Origin: Campylobacterota bacterium
GTDB lineage: Bacteria > Campylobacterota > Campylobacteria > Campylobacterales > Nitratiruptoraceae
Direction of reading: 5' to 3'
Assembly (NCBI GenBank): GCA_013153715.1
Contig: JAADDW010000007.1
Span: 1 to 55,723, forward strand
DNA: 55,723 nucleotides
How positions within the stretch are numbered: the stretch's first letter is position 1; every line of letters begins with the position of its first letter. The notes under the pieces are model-generated. The model ran no database searches. It saw only the letters and a list, made by a program, of their open reading frames with translations, and had not been told where the DNA came from. Of this stretch, positions 9,009 through 17,149 are shown in pieces. The translations under genes were made by a program, and so were the position numbers.

Positions 9009-9014
9009 ATTATA
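9009..9014 (-). promoter_or_regulatory. -10 box of glnA
   Basis: Minus-strand TATAAT about 33 bases upstream of the glnA ATG, preceded by TTCTTGAGA. The usual sigma-54 GG-N10-GC spacing was sought here and not found. Confidence 0.6.
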
Positions 9015-9070
9015 TCTCAAGAAATTGGAGGGAATTGTCTAAAAAATGTACAACTTCGGCCATAACTTGC

Positions 9071-9076
9071 TATAAT
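9071..9076 (+). promoter_or_regulatory. -10 box of the acidic coiled-coil gene
   Basis: TGCTATAAT (extended -10) 20 bases before the ATG at 9097, with AAAAAAGGAGG as Shine-Dalgarno between them. Confidence 0.65.
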
Positions 9077-9096
9077 ATGGAAAAAAGGAGGGTGGT

Positions 9097-9696
9097 ATGG
9101 CCGATGTAGAAAAGAGCCTCAAGAAGATGGGCCTCATCATCGATAGATTGGTACAGAAGGTGGAAGAGATGGATCGCCGCCTCAAGGCCTTGGAAGAGGG
9201 GCAGAGGACAGCTCCAGGAGGAGGAAAGATGGGGGGAGAAAAAGTGGGTGCTGTTTCAAAAGGTAACGAATCGGCGACAGCACCAGGAGCGACAGGTCCC
9301 TCCTTCGGAAAGACTCTAGGTACCTCATTCCTCGGATCTCTAGCGGGAGCTGTAGCCGGGATGGGTCTCTACAACCTCCTCTTTAACGACGATGTAGCAC
9401 CCCAAGCCATGGCTGAGAAGATGGGAGTCGACACCTCCGCCCTGGAGGGGTTTGCTCTAGATGGGCTAGAGGAGAAGATAGAGGGCCTCGATGAGAAATT
9501 GGATGAGCTCGACAAAGAGCTCGATGATATGCTGGCCCAGGTAGAAGAGTTTGATGACGGCATCACCGACGCCGACTTCGAGGAGATGAGCCTCGACGAC
9601 TACCTGGCGAGCGAGGAGGGTGGAGACCTGTTTGATACCGACTTTGGCGGTGATTTTGGTGGAGGAGATTTCGGTAGCGGTTTCGACGACGTTTAG
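9097..9696 (+). CDS. Hypothetical acidic coiled-coil protein with Gly-rich hydrophobic segment
   Basis: 199 residues, family not recognised. Order of regions: a short N-terminal coiled coil (about 1-35, KSLKKMGLIIDRLVQKVEEMDRRLKALEE), a Gly/Ala/Thr linker, a small-residue hydrophobic stretch (about 70-92, FLGSLAGAVAGMGLYNLLF) that could be a membrane segment or buried hairpin, a second heptad region (about 122-150, LEEKIEGLDEKLDELDKELDDML), and a strongly acidic tail ending in repeated GGDFG. Overall net charge is very negative. Own promoter and strong Shine-Dalgarno; divergent from glnA. No function is assigned. Confidence 0.85.
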   Translation: MADVEKSLKKMGLIIDRLVQKVEEMDRRLKALEEGQRTAPGGGKMGGEKVGAVSKGNESATAPGATGPSFGKTLGTSFLGSLAGAVAGMGLYNLLFNDDVAPQAMAEKMGVDTSALEGFALDGLEEKIEGLDEKLDELDKELDDMLAQVEEFDDGITDADFEEMSLDDYLASEEGGDLFDTDFGGDFGGGDFGSGFDDV

Positions 9697-9698
9697 GA

Positions 9699-9733
9699 GC
9701 TCTCCCCTCCCTTGGAGATGGGAGAGGGGAGAA
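9699..9733 (+). terminator. Hairpin after the acidic coiled-coil gene
   Basis: CTCCCCTCCC can pair with GGGAGAGGGGAG with one mismatch, directly behind the stop codon. The following AAATTCTCTT is only a weak T-run. Confidence 0.5.
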
Positions 9734-9975
9734 ATTCTCTTCCCCGCCAGTGAGGTTTGGATTGGTGCCGGAGCTCACCAAATTCTGTCTGGCCCGAGGT
9801 GGGAATTAAAGGAGAGAATAGAGACCAGGAACCTCTGCCGGAAAACAAAAATTCCCTACTGAATCTCCCCACACCTCTCCCGATCTCTGGGAGAGCTGTT
9901 CCCTTTCGAGTCCTCCCCCCTCCGGAACCTTCCCTCCAGAGGAGATCGGCAGACTCCACAGAGAGACTCTTCCCG
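9734..9975. other. Gap of about 240 bp with a perfect hairpin
   Basis: Between the acidic protein gene (plus) and hisJ (minus), both ending here. A perfect 7-bp stem CTCTCCC-GATCTCT-GGGAGAG lies at 9875-9895 and GTGAG/CTCAC can pair near 9751-9785. No convincing ORF, tRNA or known RNA family is visible. Confidence 0.4.
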
Positions 9976-10785
9976 TCAGAGAGGGATCAACTCCATCTCC
10001 TTCCTCCTGAAGATTGCCTGTTCCCGAAAACCTATTTCCCGGGCCAGATTGCGGAGATACTCCTGTCGATACCCGACATGATCGGGCTCATGGGCATCAC
10101 TCCCAAATGTAATGGGTATCCCCCTCTTGAAGATCTCCTCCAGGAGCTCCCGACTGGGGTACTGCTCTCCCACAGGTTTTCGGAGACCGGCGCTGTTAAT
10201 TTCGACAGCCATACCGCTCTTTTCTATCCTCTCCAAGAGTTCATGGGTCAGAAGAGAGAGATCGCCACTGGGTTTGAAGTTGAAAACCTTGAGAAGATCG
10301 ATATGACCTACAATCTGAAAGAGGCCGCTCTCCACCATCTGTGACACAATATAGAGATACTCCTCCCAGAGCCGATCTCTATCGACCTTCTCATAGTGAC
10401 CTATAAATTCGGGATTATCGAAGCCCCAGAGCTGAGAGGAGCCATCCACATGTTGGGGAAGGAAGTGGACAGAACCGATGAGGTAGTCCACATCGGCCTT
10501 GAGGATCTGTTCCTCCATGAGACCGGGGAGAAAATCGACCTCATAGCCCAGGAGAATCTCTATCTCCCCCCGATACAGCTCCCGGAGGCCCCGGACCCTC
10601 TCCTCATAGAGGGGGGCCTCCTCTAGAGCCATCCGATATGTCTGATCAAACTCCATAGGGGCATGATCACTGAAGCCGAAAATCCCTACCCCCGCTCCGA
10701 TAGCCCTCTCGATATACTCACTCATCTCCCCCACAGCGTGTTTACAGAGCTTGGTGTGGTTGTGGAGATCTACAACAGTGGACAC
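9976..10785 (-). CDS. hisJ: Histidinol-phosphatase, PHP family
   Basis: 269 residues. The PHP-domain metal ligands are visible: DLHNHTKLCKHA at the N-terminus, GFSDHAP near residue 38, EVDF near 83, GSVHF near 104, GHIDLLK near 160, and the terminal GSDAHEP near 233. This is the HisJ/HisK-type histidinol-phosphatase (EC 3.1.3.15), which removes phosphate from L-histidinol phosphate in histidine synthesis. It is the last gene of the long minus-strand operon and overlaps the preceding gene by 16 bp. No other his gene is in the window, as expected for scattered his genes. Confidence 0.9.
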   Translation of the reverse strand: MSTVVDLHNHTKLCKHAVGEMSEYIERAIGAGVGIFGFSDHAPMEFDQTYRMALEEAPLYEERVRGLRELYRGEIEILLGYEVDFLPGLMEEQILKADVDYLIGSVHFLPQHVDGSSQLWGFDNPEFIGHYEKVDRDRLWEEYLYIVSQMVESGLFQIVGHIDLLKVFNFKPSGDLSLLTHELLERIEKSGMAVEINSAGLRKPVGEQYPSRELLEEIFKRGIPITFGSDAHEPDHVGYRQEYLRNLAREIGFREQAIFRRKEMELIPL

Positions 10786-11438
10786 GAAATACCCTTGTCG
10801 AGGGGAATGATATACTCTTCATAATCGCTCTCTCTCCCACTCTCATCCTCTCCTGGAAATGAGATGGAGAGTGATGAAGGGGAGCTCTCCACCCTCTCAA
10901 AAAAGAGCTCCTTAGAAGGGAGGAGAACTATATCCTTGAGAACACCCTCTCCAACTTTGAGCTCTCCAAGGACCTTTAGGAGCCCCCACTGTATCTGACC
11001 ATCCTTCACACCATCGAGCTTGGCGACTGTAGAACCGTTTCGGGAGACATAGATCCAATCCCATTGACCTCCATCGTAATGGTAGTAAATTCCTGTGTAA
11101 TCCAACTCTCTACGGGAGAGTTCTCCAAGCCACTCATATTCTCCCTCAAGCTCTCCAAAATGGAGTCTCCCATCTGGGAGGAACTGAACATCACCAAAGG
11201 GTGTGGAATCCCTCGACTTGAGAAGGACCCATTTGAGAGAGAAATCTTTAATTCCATCCAGTTTCGCTACAAAGGATCCATCTTTGGAGGCGTAGACCCA
11301 ATCCCATTGGTCAGGGCCGTAGTGGTAGTAGAATCCGTTGTGGGGGATCTTCTTTCCAGCCAAAGTGGTTACAATCTCCTCAAGATCTCCCCCGAATAGG
11401 GGAACCAACAGCAACCAAAGGAATAAAATGGTCCGCAT
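10770..11438 (-). CDS. Exported protein with two YYHY-QWDW-KLDG repeats
   Basis: 222 residues from the ATG at 11438 (AAAGGAG 5 bases upstream; 19 extra upstream codons rejected). A cleavable signal peptide is evident (MRTILFLWLLLVPLFGG). Two internal repeats follow, about 85 residues apart: GFYYHYGPDQWDWVYASKDG then GIYYHYDGGQWDWIYVSRNG, each continuing S-(F/T)-VAKLDG-(I/V)-KD. The repeat looks like a small beta-rich motif with invariant aromatics. I do not recognise the family. It lies between pbpA and hisJ in the same operon, so a periplasmic or cell-wall-associated role is possible but unproven. Confidence 0.85.
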   Translation of the reverse strand: MRTILFLWLLLVPLFGGDLEEIVTTLAGKKIPHNGFYYHYGPDQWDWVYASKDGSFVAKLDGIKDFSLKWVLLKSRDSTPFGDVQFLPDGRLHFGELEGEYEWLGELSRRELDYTGIYYHYDGGQWDWIYVSRNGSTVAKLDGVKDGQIQWGLLKVLGELKVGEGVLKDIVLLPSKELFFERVESSPSSLSISFPGEDESGRESDYEEYIIPLDKGISCPLL

Positions 11439-11494
11439 ATCTTCTCCTTTGCTCTCCTTTGAAAAATTTTTTCCCCTCCCCAACCAAGTACACA

Positions 11495-13453
11495 TTAAAA
11501 GAGGAGCTCCTCCTCTCGCTCTTCACTCTCCAGATCCTCTCGGGAAGGCTTCGATATGTCGGTAAAGAGCTCCCTTTTGCCTCCGATATAACTCCAGTAG
11601 ATCCCTTTGGGTTTTGGAAATTTCCTTCCCAGCTCAGGGTGGAGTCTGTAGATCTCCCTAATGAACTGTCCCACCACAGGAGCCGCCGCCCGCCCTCCTG
11701 ACTCACCCTTTTTGAGGGGGGTATTGTCATCCTGTCCGTACCAGACAATAACTTCAATATCGGGAGTGAAACCGCAGAACCAGGCATCTTTGTAGTTGTT
11801 TGTCGTTCCGGTCTTCCCGGCCACCTCAACTCCGTCAACTCGGGCCCTCCTCCCTGTTCCCCGCTTGACCACATCCTTTAGTATATCAATCATGAGATAG
11901 GCCTGTCTAGGTCTCTCTACCTGAAAAGTGGTCAGGGGCTCCCCATAGATCCGCTTCCCTGTAAAATCTACCACCTCCTTGATCAGAATGGGCCTATTTT
12001 TTGTGCCGTAGTTGGAGATAATGGTATAGTACTCAGCCAATTTGATGGGGGAGAGGGCCATGGTCCCGAGGGCAAGGGAGAGATCCCGGGGAAGATCTGT
12101 AAAGCCAAAACTCATGAGCCGATCATAGACCTTGGAGAGTCCAATATCCTCGACCAGATTGATAGTGGCCAAATTGCGGGAGTGGACCAGGGCCTCCCGC
12201 AGGGTGACGACCCCTTTGAAATTCCGCTCGTAATTTTTGGGTTGCCAGAGTCTCCTCTTCCCTCCGATGACCACTTTATAGGTTCGGGCCACATCGGGGA
12301 GTTTGGTGGCGGGAGAGTAACCGAGATCGAGGGCGATCAGGTAGATAAAGGGCTTGAAGGCGCTCCCTGGCTGTCTCTTGCCCTGGGTAACCCTGTTGAA
12401 GGGGCTCTTGGTGTAGTCCACTCCCCCTACAAGGGCCAGGATCTCTCCGCTCTTCTGCTTCACCACAACAGCCGCCCCGTTGAGTTTTTTATAGTTGTAC
12501 CCCTTCCCCCTCTCCAAAATGGCTCTGTACCCCTTCTGGAGCCCCCTCTTCATGAGCTCCTGATACTGGAGGTCGATGGTGGTATAGATCTGATAACCGC
12601 CGCTCTTCAGATCCTTGAAGCGGGAGGAGAGCCTTCGGACCACCTCATCGACAATATAGGGAGCCCTATTTCTTGTGAGACTATCATCATAGACCTTGGG
12701 ACGCTCCTGGAGAGATGCAAAAAACTCCTTATCATCTATCCATCCCAGCTCATGCATACGGCTCAAAACCCGATCGGCCCTTTTGAGAGCCGCCTCATAG
12801 TTCCTGGTAGGGTCGTAGTAGCTGGGAGCCCTGGGAAGTCCCACCAGAATAGCTATCTCCTTGAGGGTCAGGTTTTTCAAACTCTTATGGAAGTAGCCCC
12901 GGGCCGCCGTGGCAACTCCGTAGTAGCCGTGGCCGAAGTAAACCTGATTGAAATAGCGCTCCAGAATATCCTCTTTGGTCAGGTACCGCTCCACCTCCAA
13001 GGCGATGAGGATCTCCTGGATCTTCCGCTCAATCTTCTTCTTTCTGGAGAGAACCATATTTTTGACCAGCTGTTGGGTGATGGTACTGGCCCCCTCCACA
13101 AAGCGGCGGGCCTTAATATCCTTGATGACAGCCCTCACAATGGCATCGACATTGATGCCGTGGTGCTCGAAAAAGTTGGTATCCTCAATGGCCAGGAGGG
13201 CCTCTACCATCCTCCCCGGGATCTGGGAATAGGGGACATACTCCCTGTTCTCCTCTTCAAAGAGGTTGGCTATCAGTTCTCCATTGCGGTCGAAGATCTT
13301 CGTTGTCAATTTTGGATGGTAATCTATGATCTCCTTCGCCTTGGGGGCGACCTTCTGATAGGTGGTCCCGAGATAGACTATTCCCCAGATGAGGAGGGAG
13401 AGGAGAACCGCTACAATGAAAATGAGTAGAATTTTGAGTATCGTCTTGATCAT
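11495..13453 (-). CDS. pbpA: Penicillin-binding protein 1A, bifunctional glycosyltransferase/transpeptidase
   Basis: 652 residues: N-terminal membrane anchor (about 5-30), a GT51 glycosyltransferase domain (about 60-235; EDTNFFEHHGI with the catalytic Glu, EGASTITQQLVKN, and ERKIQEILIALEVE) and a penicillin-binding transpeptidase domain (SxxK as SAFK about residue 364, SRN near 425, KTGTT near 548). It polymerises and cross-links peptidoglycan on the periplasmic side. The ATG overlaps the ABC ATPase stop by 4 bp. Downstream are the repeat protein and hisJ. Length is slightly short relative to E. coli PBP1a, as usual in Campylobacterota. Confidence 0.96.
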   Translation of the reverse strand: MIKTILKILLIFIVAVLLSLLIWGIVYLGTTYQKVAPKAKEIIDYHPKLTTKIFDRNGELIANLFEEENREYVPYSQIPGRMVEALLAIEDTNFFEHHGINVDAIVRAVIKDIKARRFVEGASTITQQLVKNMVLSRKKKIERKIQEILIALEVERYLTKEDILERYFNQVYFGHGYYGVATAARGYFHKSLKNLTLKEIAILVGLPRAPSYYDPTRNYEAALKRADRVLSRMHELGWIDDKEFFASLQERPKVYDDSLTRNRAPYIVDEVVRRLSSRFKDLKSGGYQIYTTIDLQYQELMKRGLQKGYRAILERGKGYNYKKLNGAAVVVKQKSGEILALVGGVDYTKSPFNRVTQGKRQPGSAFKPFIYLIALDLGYSPATKLPDVARTYKVVIGGKRRLWQPKNYERNFKGVVTLREALVHSRNLATINLVEDIGLSKVYDRLMSFGFTDLPRDLSLALGTMALSPIKLAEYYTIISNYGTKNRPILIKEVVDFTGKRIYGEPLTTFQVERPRQAYLMIDILKDVVKRGTGRRARVDGVEVAGKTGTTNNYKDAWFCGFTPDIEVIVWYGQDDNTPLKKGESGGRAAAPVVGQFIREIYRLHPELGRKFPKPKGIYWSYIGGKRELFTDISKPSREDLESEEREEELLF

Positions 13454-14136
13454 TGGCGAAACTTTCTGTGGGCAAAATTTGCTTCGATGAGCTCCCTGGT
13501 GTAGGGACTCTTGGGAGCCCGCAACACCTCCTCCATCGGACCACGCTCCACAATGGTCCCAGACCGAATGACGGCGACCTCCCTACAGAGCTGTCGGGCA
13601 CTCTCAATATCGTGGGTGACAAAGAGGATGAGAAAGCCCATCTGCTCCTGGAGTCTTCGGAAGAGGGCGAGAACCATCTCCTTCGTCCGAGGATCGAGGG
13701 CCGTTGTCGGCTCGTCGAGGAGGAGGAGCTTGGGATGGTGGGAGAGGGCCATGGCAATGACGACCCTCTGGACCTGTCCCCCACTGAGTTGGGGAGGGTA
13801 GCGGTCGAGGAAGCTCTCATCGAGCCCCACCATCTTCAAGAGCTCCGGAGCCTCATCACTGAAAAACTGATCCCTGATTGTCGTGAGGGGACTCAAAGAG
13901 GTAAATGGATCCTGGGGAACAAGGGAGAGAGTCTTTCCCCGAATGAGAGGGTACTCCCACTCCAGATCAATCTCCCTCTCCAGACCCTTGGGAAGGAGTC
14001 CCAGAAGAGCCTTGAGAGTGATACTCTTTCCGCTCCCACTCTCCCCTACGAGGGCGAGGGAGTGCTCTATCGAAAAGGAGATATTGACGATGGTCCCCTC
14101 CTTCCCCTTCACGACAAGTCTCCTACAGAGAAACAT
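13450..14136 (-). CDS. Solo ABC transporter ATP-binding protein (peptide/nickel type)
   Basis: 228 residues, a complete ABC ATPase: Walker A GESGSGKS (about residue 33), Q-loop VPQDPF, signature LSGGQVQRV (about 117), Walker B LLLLDEPTTALD (about 138), H-loop VTHD, and the C-terminal GTIVERGPMEEVLRAPKSPYTREL typical of the DppF/OppF/NikE group. All catalytic residues are intact, yet no permease or binding-protein gene is nearby; its neighbours are bioF (14-bp overlap) and pbpA (4-bp overlap). It may pair with a permease encoded elsewhere. Confidence 0.93.
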   Translation of the reverse strand: MFLCRRLVVKGKEGTIVNISFSIEHSLALVGESGSGKSITLKALLGLLPKGLEREIDLEWEYPLIRGKTLSLVPQDPFTSLSPLTTIRDQFFSDEAPELLKMVGLDESFLDRYPPQLSGGQVQRVVIAMALSHHPKLLLLDEPTTALDPRTKEMVLALFRRLQEQMGFLILFVTHDIESARQLCREVAVIRSGTIVERGPMEEVLRAPKSPYTRELIEANFAHRKFRQ

Positions 14137-15193
14137 GGGTCACCCTTTCCAAGAGAGAGGCCAGATCCTCTAGGGATTCTCCGACCCGGGGAATTATCCT
14201 GATCTGGGGCCTCTTGACTGTCGGCGGACGGATAGCCCCGACAAGATAGCCCTCCTCCACAAGCTCCCTCTGGAGCTTCACGGGATCGTGATGGGGGATA
14301 GGGAGGATGAGCCCCCCAATCTCATACCCGAAGGAGGCAACCAATCGGCGACGCTCCTCCATCTCCCTTTTGAAGAACTCCAAACGGCTCTCCACCTCCA
14401 GAAAGGCCTCATGGGCCAAGGCGATGTCCCAGAGGGAAGGAGCGGTGGTGTAGATAATACTCTTGGATCGGTTCTCCAAAAAGGAGATAATCTCCCGACT
14501 GGCCAGAATATAGGCGCCGTAACTGCCATAGGCCTTTCCCAGGGTTCCCATTTTAATGTAGTTTGGCTCTATCTCCACTCCGTCGAGGACCCCCAGGAGG
14601 CTCTCCCCCACAACACCGCCACTATGGGCCTCATCGACAATGAGGAGGGCCCCAAACCTATTGACCACATCGAAAATCTCCCTCTCTAACAGATGGCCGC
14701 TCATGGAATAGACCCCCTCGACGGCCACAATGGCTCTCCTGTACCCTCCCTTGGCCAACTCCTCCTCCAGATGGGCAGGGTCGTTGTGTCTGAATCGGAC
14801 CACATCTCCCACCAACCTCGCCGCCAGATTACCGCTGGCGTGGAACTCTTCATCGATGAAGAGTCTATCCCCCCGCCGCACCAGGGCCTCAATGAGGGCT
14901 ATATTGGCGAGAAAACCGCTCCCTACGGTGATAGCTCCCTCAAAGCCACTCCTCCGACAGAGCTCCTCCTCAAACTCCCTATGAATATCGCTGTAGCCAC
15001 AGACCAGCTGGGAGGCCCTGGGGCCGTGGAAGGGGGCGGAACGGACCCGCTGGTAGGCCCTTTCCAAGAGCTCCCCGTTTCGGGCCAGATCGAGGTAGTC
15101 ATTGGAGGCGAAATCTTTGAGGTCCGGAGGATAGATGGTCCGCTCCCGAAATCTCCCAGCCCTCTTGAGAGCCTCCAACTCCTGCTCATACAT
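14123..15193 (-). CDS. bioF: 8-amino-7-oxononanoate synthase (alpha-oxoamine synthase family)
   Basis: 356 residues, fold-type I PLP enzyme. Recognisable: FASNDYLDLARN near the N-terminus, GSGFLANIALIEAL, HASGNLAARL, VEGVYSMSGH, the cofactor aspartate in IVDEAHSGGV and the Schiff-base lysine in GTLGKAYGSYG. BioF condenses pimeloyl-ACP/CoA with alanine to KAPA in biotin synthesis. It is slightly shorter than E. coli BioF (384). The start overlaps the kinase gene's stop (ATGTATGA). No other bio gene is nearby; a related alpha-oxoamine synthase activity cannot be excluded. Confidence 0.9.
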   Translation of the reverse strand: MYEQELEALKRAGRFRERTIYPPDLKDFASNDYLDLARNGELLERAYQRVRSAPFHGPRASQLVCGYSDIHREFEEELCRRSGFEGAITVGSGFLANIALIEALVRRGDRLFIDEEFHASGNLAARLVGDVVRFRHNDPAHLEEELAKGGYRRAIVAVEGVYSMSGHLLEREIFDVVNRFGALLIVDEAHSGGVVGESLLGVLDGVEIEPNYIKMGTLGKAYGSYGAYILASREIISFLENRSKSIIYTTAPSLWDIALAHEAFLEVESRLEFFKREMEERRRLVASFGYEIGGLILPIPHHDPVKLQRELVEEGYLVGAIRPPTVKRPQIRIIPRVGESLEDLASLLERVTHVSL

Positions 15194-15707
15194 GGATAAT
15201 CTTTCTCCTGATCGCCTCGAACCCCCGCAAGGGATCTCTCTTGTAGAGATCGATCTCCGCCCTCAAATCGTACCCCCTCAGATAGAAACCGATAAATTGG
15301 AGAAGGTTTCTCGGCTCCTCCCTCACTACAGCCCTCTCGAAATCGATGACCCTCACCTCTCCAAGATCCCTGGAGTAGATGAGATGGTGGTACCGTCCCA
15401 GTTGGCGGTGGGAGATCCCTTCCCGATCTAGATAGTGGCACACCTCCAATCCGAGGGCTACCGCCCGCTTCCAATCGACCTGGAAAGCCTCCTTGAGGGA
15501 GATCCCCTCGATATACTCCATGATGAGATAATCCTCCCCCGCCTCCCAGAGGCGGGGAGTGTAACGGGGGGAGAGCCTCCTCAGCAGAGCCCCCTCTTTC
15601 TTCAAGGTGTTGGGACGGCCGTACCTCAACCTCTTGAGAACAGCCTTCCTTCCGTGGTAGTCGATGAGGAAGAGCTCTCCCCTATTTCCCTGGAAGAGCT
15701 TCACCAT
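15186..15707 (-). CDS. Predicted small Ser/Thr kinase-like protein (COG2112 type)
   Basis: 173 residues, a minimal kinase fold: phosphate-binding region near [21 protein letters not shown] with the ATP-site Lys, hinge LIMEYIEG, catalytic-loop-like HRQLGRYHHLIY and metal-site-like VIDFERA. The HRD Asp is Gln and DFG is DFE, as I recall for the COG2112 predicted kinases; the activity is therefore uncertain. It overlaps maf by 26 bp and bioF by 8 bp, so it is firmly inside the alaS-pbpA operon. Target unknown. Confidence 0.75.
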   Translation of the reverse strand: MVKLFQGNRGELFLIDYHGRKAVLKRLRYGRPNTLKKEGALLRRLSPRYTPRLWEAGEDYLIMEYIEGISLKEAFQVDWKRAVALGLEVCHYLDREGISHRQLGRYHHLIYSRDLGEVRVIDFERAVVREEPRNLLQFIGFYLRGYDLRAEIDLYKRDPLRGFEAIRRKIIHV

Positions 15708-16284
15708 AGAGGATCTCCCTCAATCTCTCTACCTGGAGCCCCCTAGCCGTCGATTCTCTCCCCTCTACCCCCTCAATATACCTCTTGCAGAACCCCTCTA
15801 CCATACAGGCTCCAGCCTTGCCCCTCCACTCATCACCCTTGAGATAGCGCTCCATATCTTCTCGGTCAAAGGGTCTGAAGTGATAGACCGTCCTATCCAG
15901 ATCCTCCACCACCCGTTCCCTATCTCTATAGACCATACAGGTGAGAATATCGACCCTCTTCCCACTCTGCCGTTCCAATAGCTCCCTAGCCTCCTCTCTG
16001 CTCCTGGCTTTCCGGAGTATCTCCCCATCGACGGCTACCACCGTATCGGCGGTAACAATAGGGAGATCAAGCCCATACCTCCGTACCGCCTCCTCCATCT
16101 TTCCCCGGGCGACGGCACAGACAAATTCCTCTGGATCCCTGTACCTCTCCAGAAGTCTCTCCTCGTCGAAATCTACAGGGCTCTGGACAAACTCTATCCC
16201 CCCTTCCTGGAGCAGTTGGGCTCGGGTCGGACTGGCACTGGCCAGTCTAACCAACCTTTTTGTCCCCACATTCGCCTCGGACAC
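15682..16284 (-). CDS. maf: Maf-family nucleoside triphosphate pyrophosphatase
   Basis: 200 residues; hallmark N-terminus [17 protein letters not shown], the PVDFDEE motif, [12 protein letters not shown], catalytic-site [10 protein letters not shown] (about residue 70) and [14 protein letters not shown]. Maf proteins hydrolyse non-canonical or modified NTPs to NMP + PPi and are linked to septum formation. The GTG at 16284 overlaps speH by 38 bp; a second GTG at 16269 is an alternative and would leave [11 protein letters not shown] as the start. The maf-near-alaS-and-pbpA arrangement is familiar in Campylobacterota. Confidence 0.93.
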   Translation of the reverse strand: MSEANVGTKRLVRLASASPTRAQLLQEGGIEFVQSPVDFDEERLLERYRDPEEFVCAVARGKMEEAVRRYGLDLPIVTADTVVAVDGEILRKARSREEARELLERQSGKRVDILTCMVYRDRERVVEDLDRTVYHFRPFDREDMERYLKGDEWRGKAGACMVEGFCKRYIEGVEGRESTARGLQVERLREILYGEALPGK

Positions 16285-16666
16285 AGCTTCCCCCTGGCTT
16301 GTGGCGGAGGTCGGGGATATTGAGGACCCCCCTCAAGATTGTCTCCACCGTTGCATTCTCAGTCCCAAAGACCCCCTTCAGATACTCATGGGCCTTCATG
16401 GGATCCACATGGTCGCCGCAGGTGAAGACATCGACTGCGGCAAAGCGGTACTCAGGCCATGTATGGATTGTGAGATGGCTCTCACTGATGACAACAACCC
16501 CGCTGACCCCGTAGGGTTCAAATCTATGGAAGGAACTCCCTATCACCGTCGCTCCAGCGATCTCAGCCGCCCTGATGAGGGCCTGTTCCACCTTTCCGAC
16601 ATCGTTGATCGCCTCTTCGTCGCACCGATAGTACTCTGCCAGCAGATGTTTTCCCAATGATTTCAT
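16247..16666 (-). CDS. speH: S-adenosylmethionine decarboxylase proenzyme (prokaryotic class)
   Basis: 139 residues, the small SpeH/SpeD type. The self-cleavage site is Glu62-Ser63 in [13 protein letters not shown], where Ser63 becomes the pyruvoyl group; His68 and Cys83 (FTCG) are the expected catalytic residues. It makes decarboxylated SAM, the aminopropyl donor used by spermidine synthase, whose gene speE is at 50929-51768. ATG with AAAGGGAG upstream, 12 bp after the membrane protein gene. The C-terminal 12 codons overlap maf. Confidence 0.96.
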   Translation of the reverse strand: MKSLGKHLLAEYYRCDEEAINDVGKVEQALIRAAEIAGATVIGSSFHRFEPYGVSGVVVISESHLTIHTWPEYRFAAVDVFTCGDHVDPMKAHEYLKGVFGTENATVETILRGVLNIPDLRHKPGGSCVRGECGDKKVG

Positions 16667-16678
16667 CGGCTCCCTTTA

Positions 16679-17149
16679 CTAAAATCCTCGCAGTACCAGA
16701 CCGAAAAAGATCGCCAACATTCCGAGAAAGATATTGAGGGGGAGCAGGTACTTTGAAATAGGGGCCAACATCTTCTTGGCAACCATGATATTGCTCTTGA
16801 GATAGGCGTCCTGGGCCTTGAACCTCAACCAGACCATGAGGCCGTAATTGAGGGTCATAAGGAGCCAGATACTCTCCTTCACATGGACAATGGTACTCAA
16901 TTTCGTATGGCCCCGAAACCCGAAGAGATGGGCCAGATAGAGCCCTGTAGCGAGGAGGATGATGATGAAGGGGAGAACAACCATGAAGAGCCTCCCCGTC
17001 ACCTCCAAGGTTCGGGCTATGCGGATATGGTCATCTCCAATATTCTGGAGGGCGGGGTGGACAGCGAGGCGGATCACAACCATTCCGCCGATCCAGATAA
17101 TAGCCCCGAGAATGTGGAAGAAGATGATGTAGATGAGGTACCCTTCCAT
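16679..17149 (-). CDS. CopD/HemJ-like four-helix membrane protein
   Basis: 156 residues with four predicted membrane helices (about 5-27, 53-73, 87-107, 133-153). The first helix has FFHILGAIIWIGGMVV, with the His and Trp pattern seen in CopD-type and HemJ-type haem-associated membrane proteins. The start overlaps the alaS stop as TAATG. A separate, more canonical HemJ is encoded at 32801-33235, so this is more likely a CopD-like paralogue. Function unknown; inner membrane. Confidence 0.75.
   Translation of the reverse strand: MEGYLIYIIFFHILGAIIWIGGMVVIRLAVHPALQNIGDDHIRIARTLEVTGRLFMVVLPFIIILLATGLYLAHLFGFRGHTKLSTIVHVKESIWLLMTLNYGLMVWLRFKAQDAYLKSNIMVAKKMLAPISKYLLPLNIFLGMLAIFFGLVLRGF

Noticed and set aside
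9021..9076. Sigma-54 promoter for glnA or its divergent neighbour
   Set aside because: GG and GC dinucleotides are present but at 9 rather than 10 bases spacing, and clear TATAAT boxes explain both genes.
12182..13429. 415-codon plus-strand frame over pbpA
   Set aside because: Antisense to an unambiguous PBP1A with all motifs.
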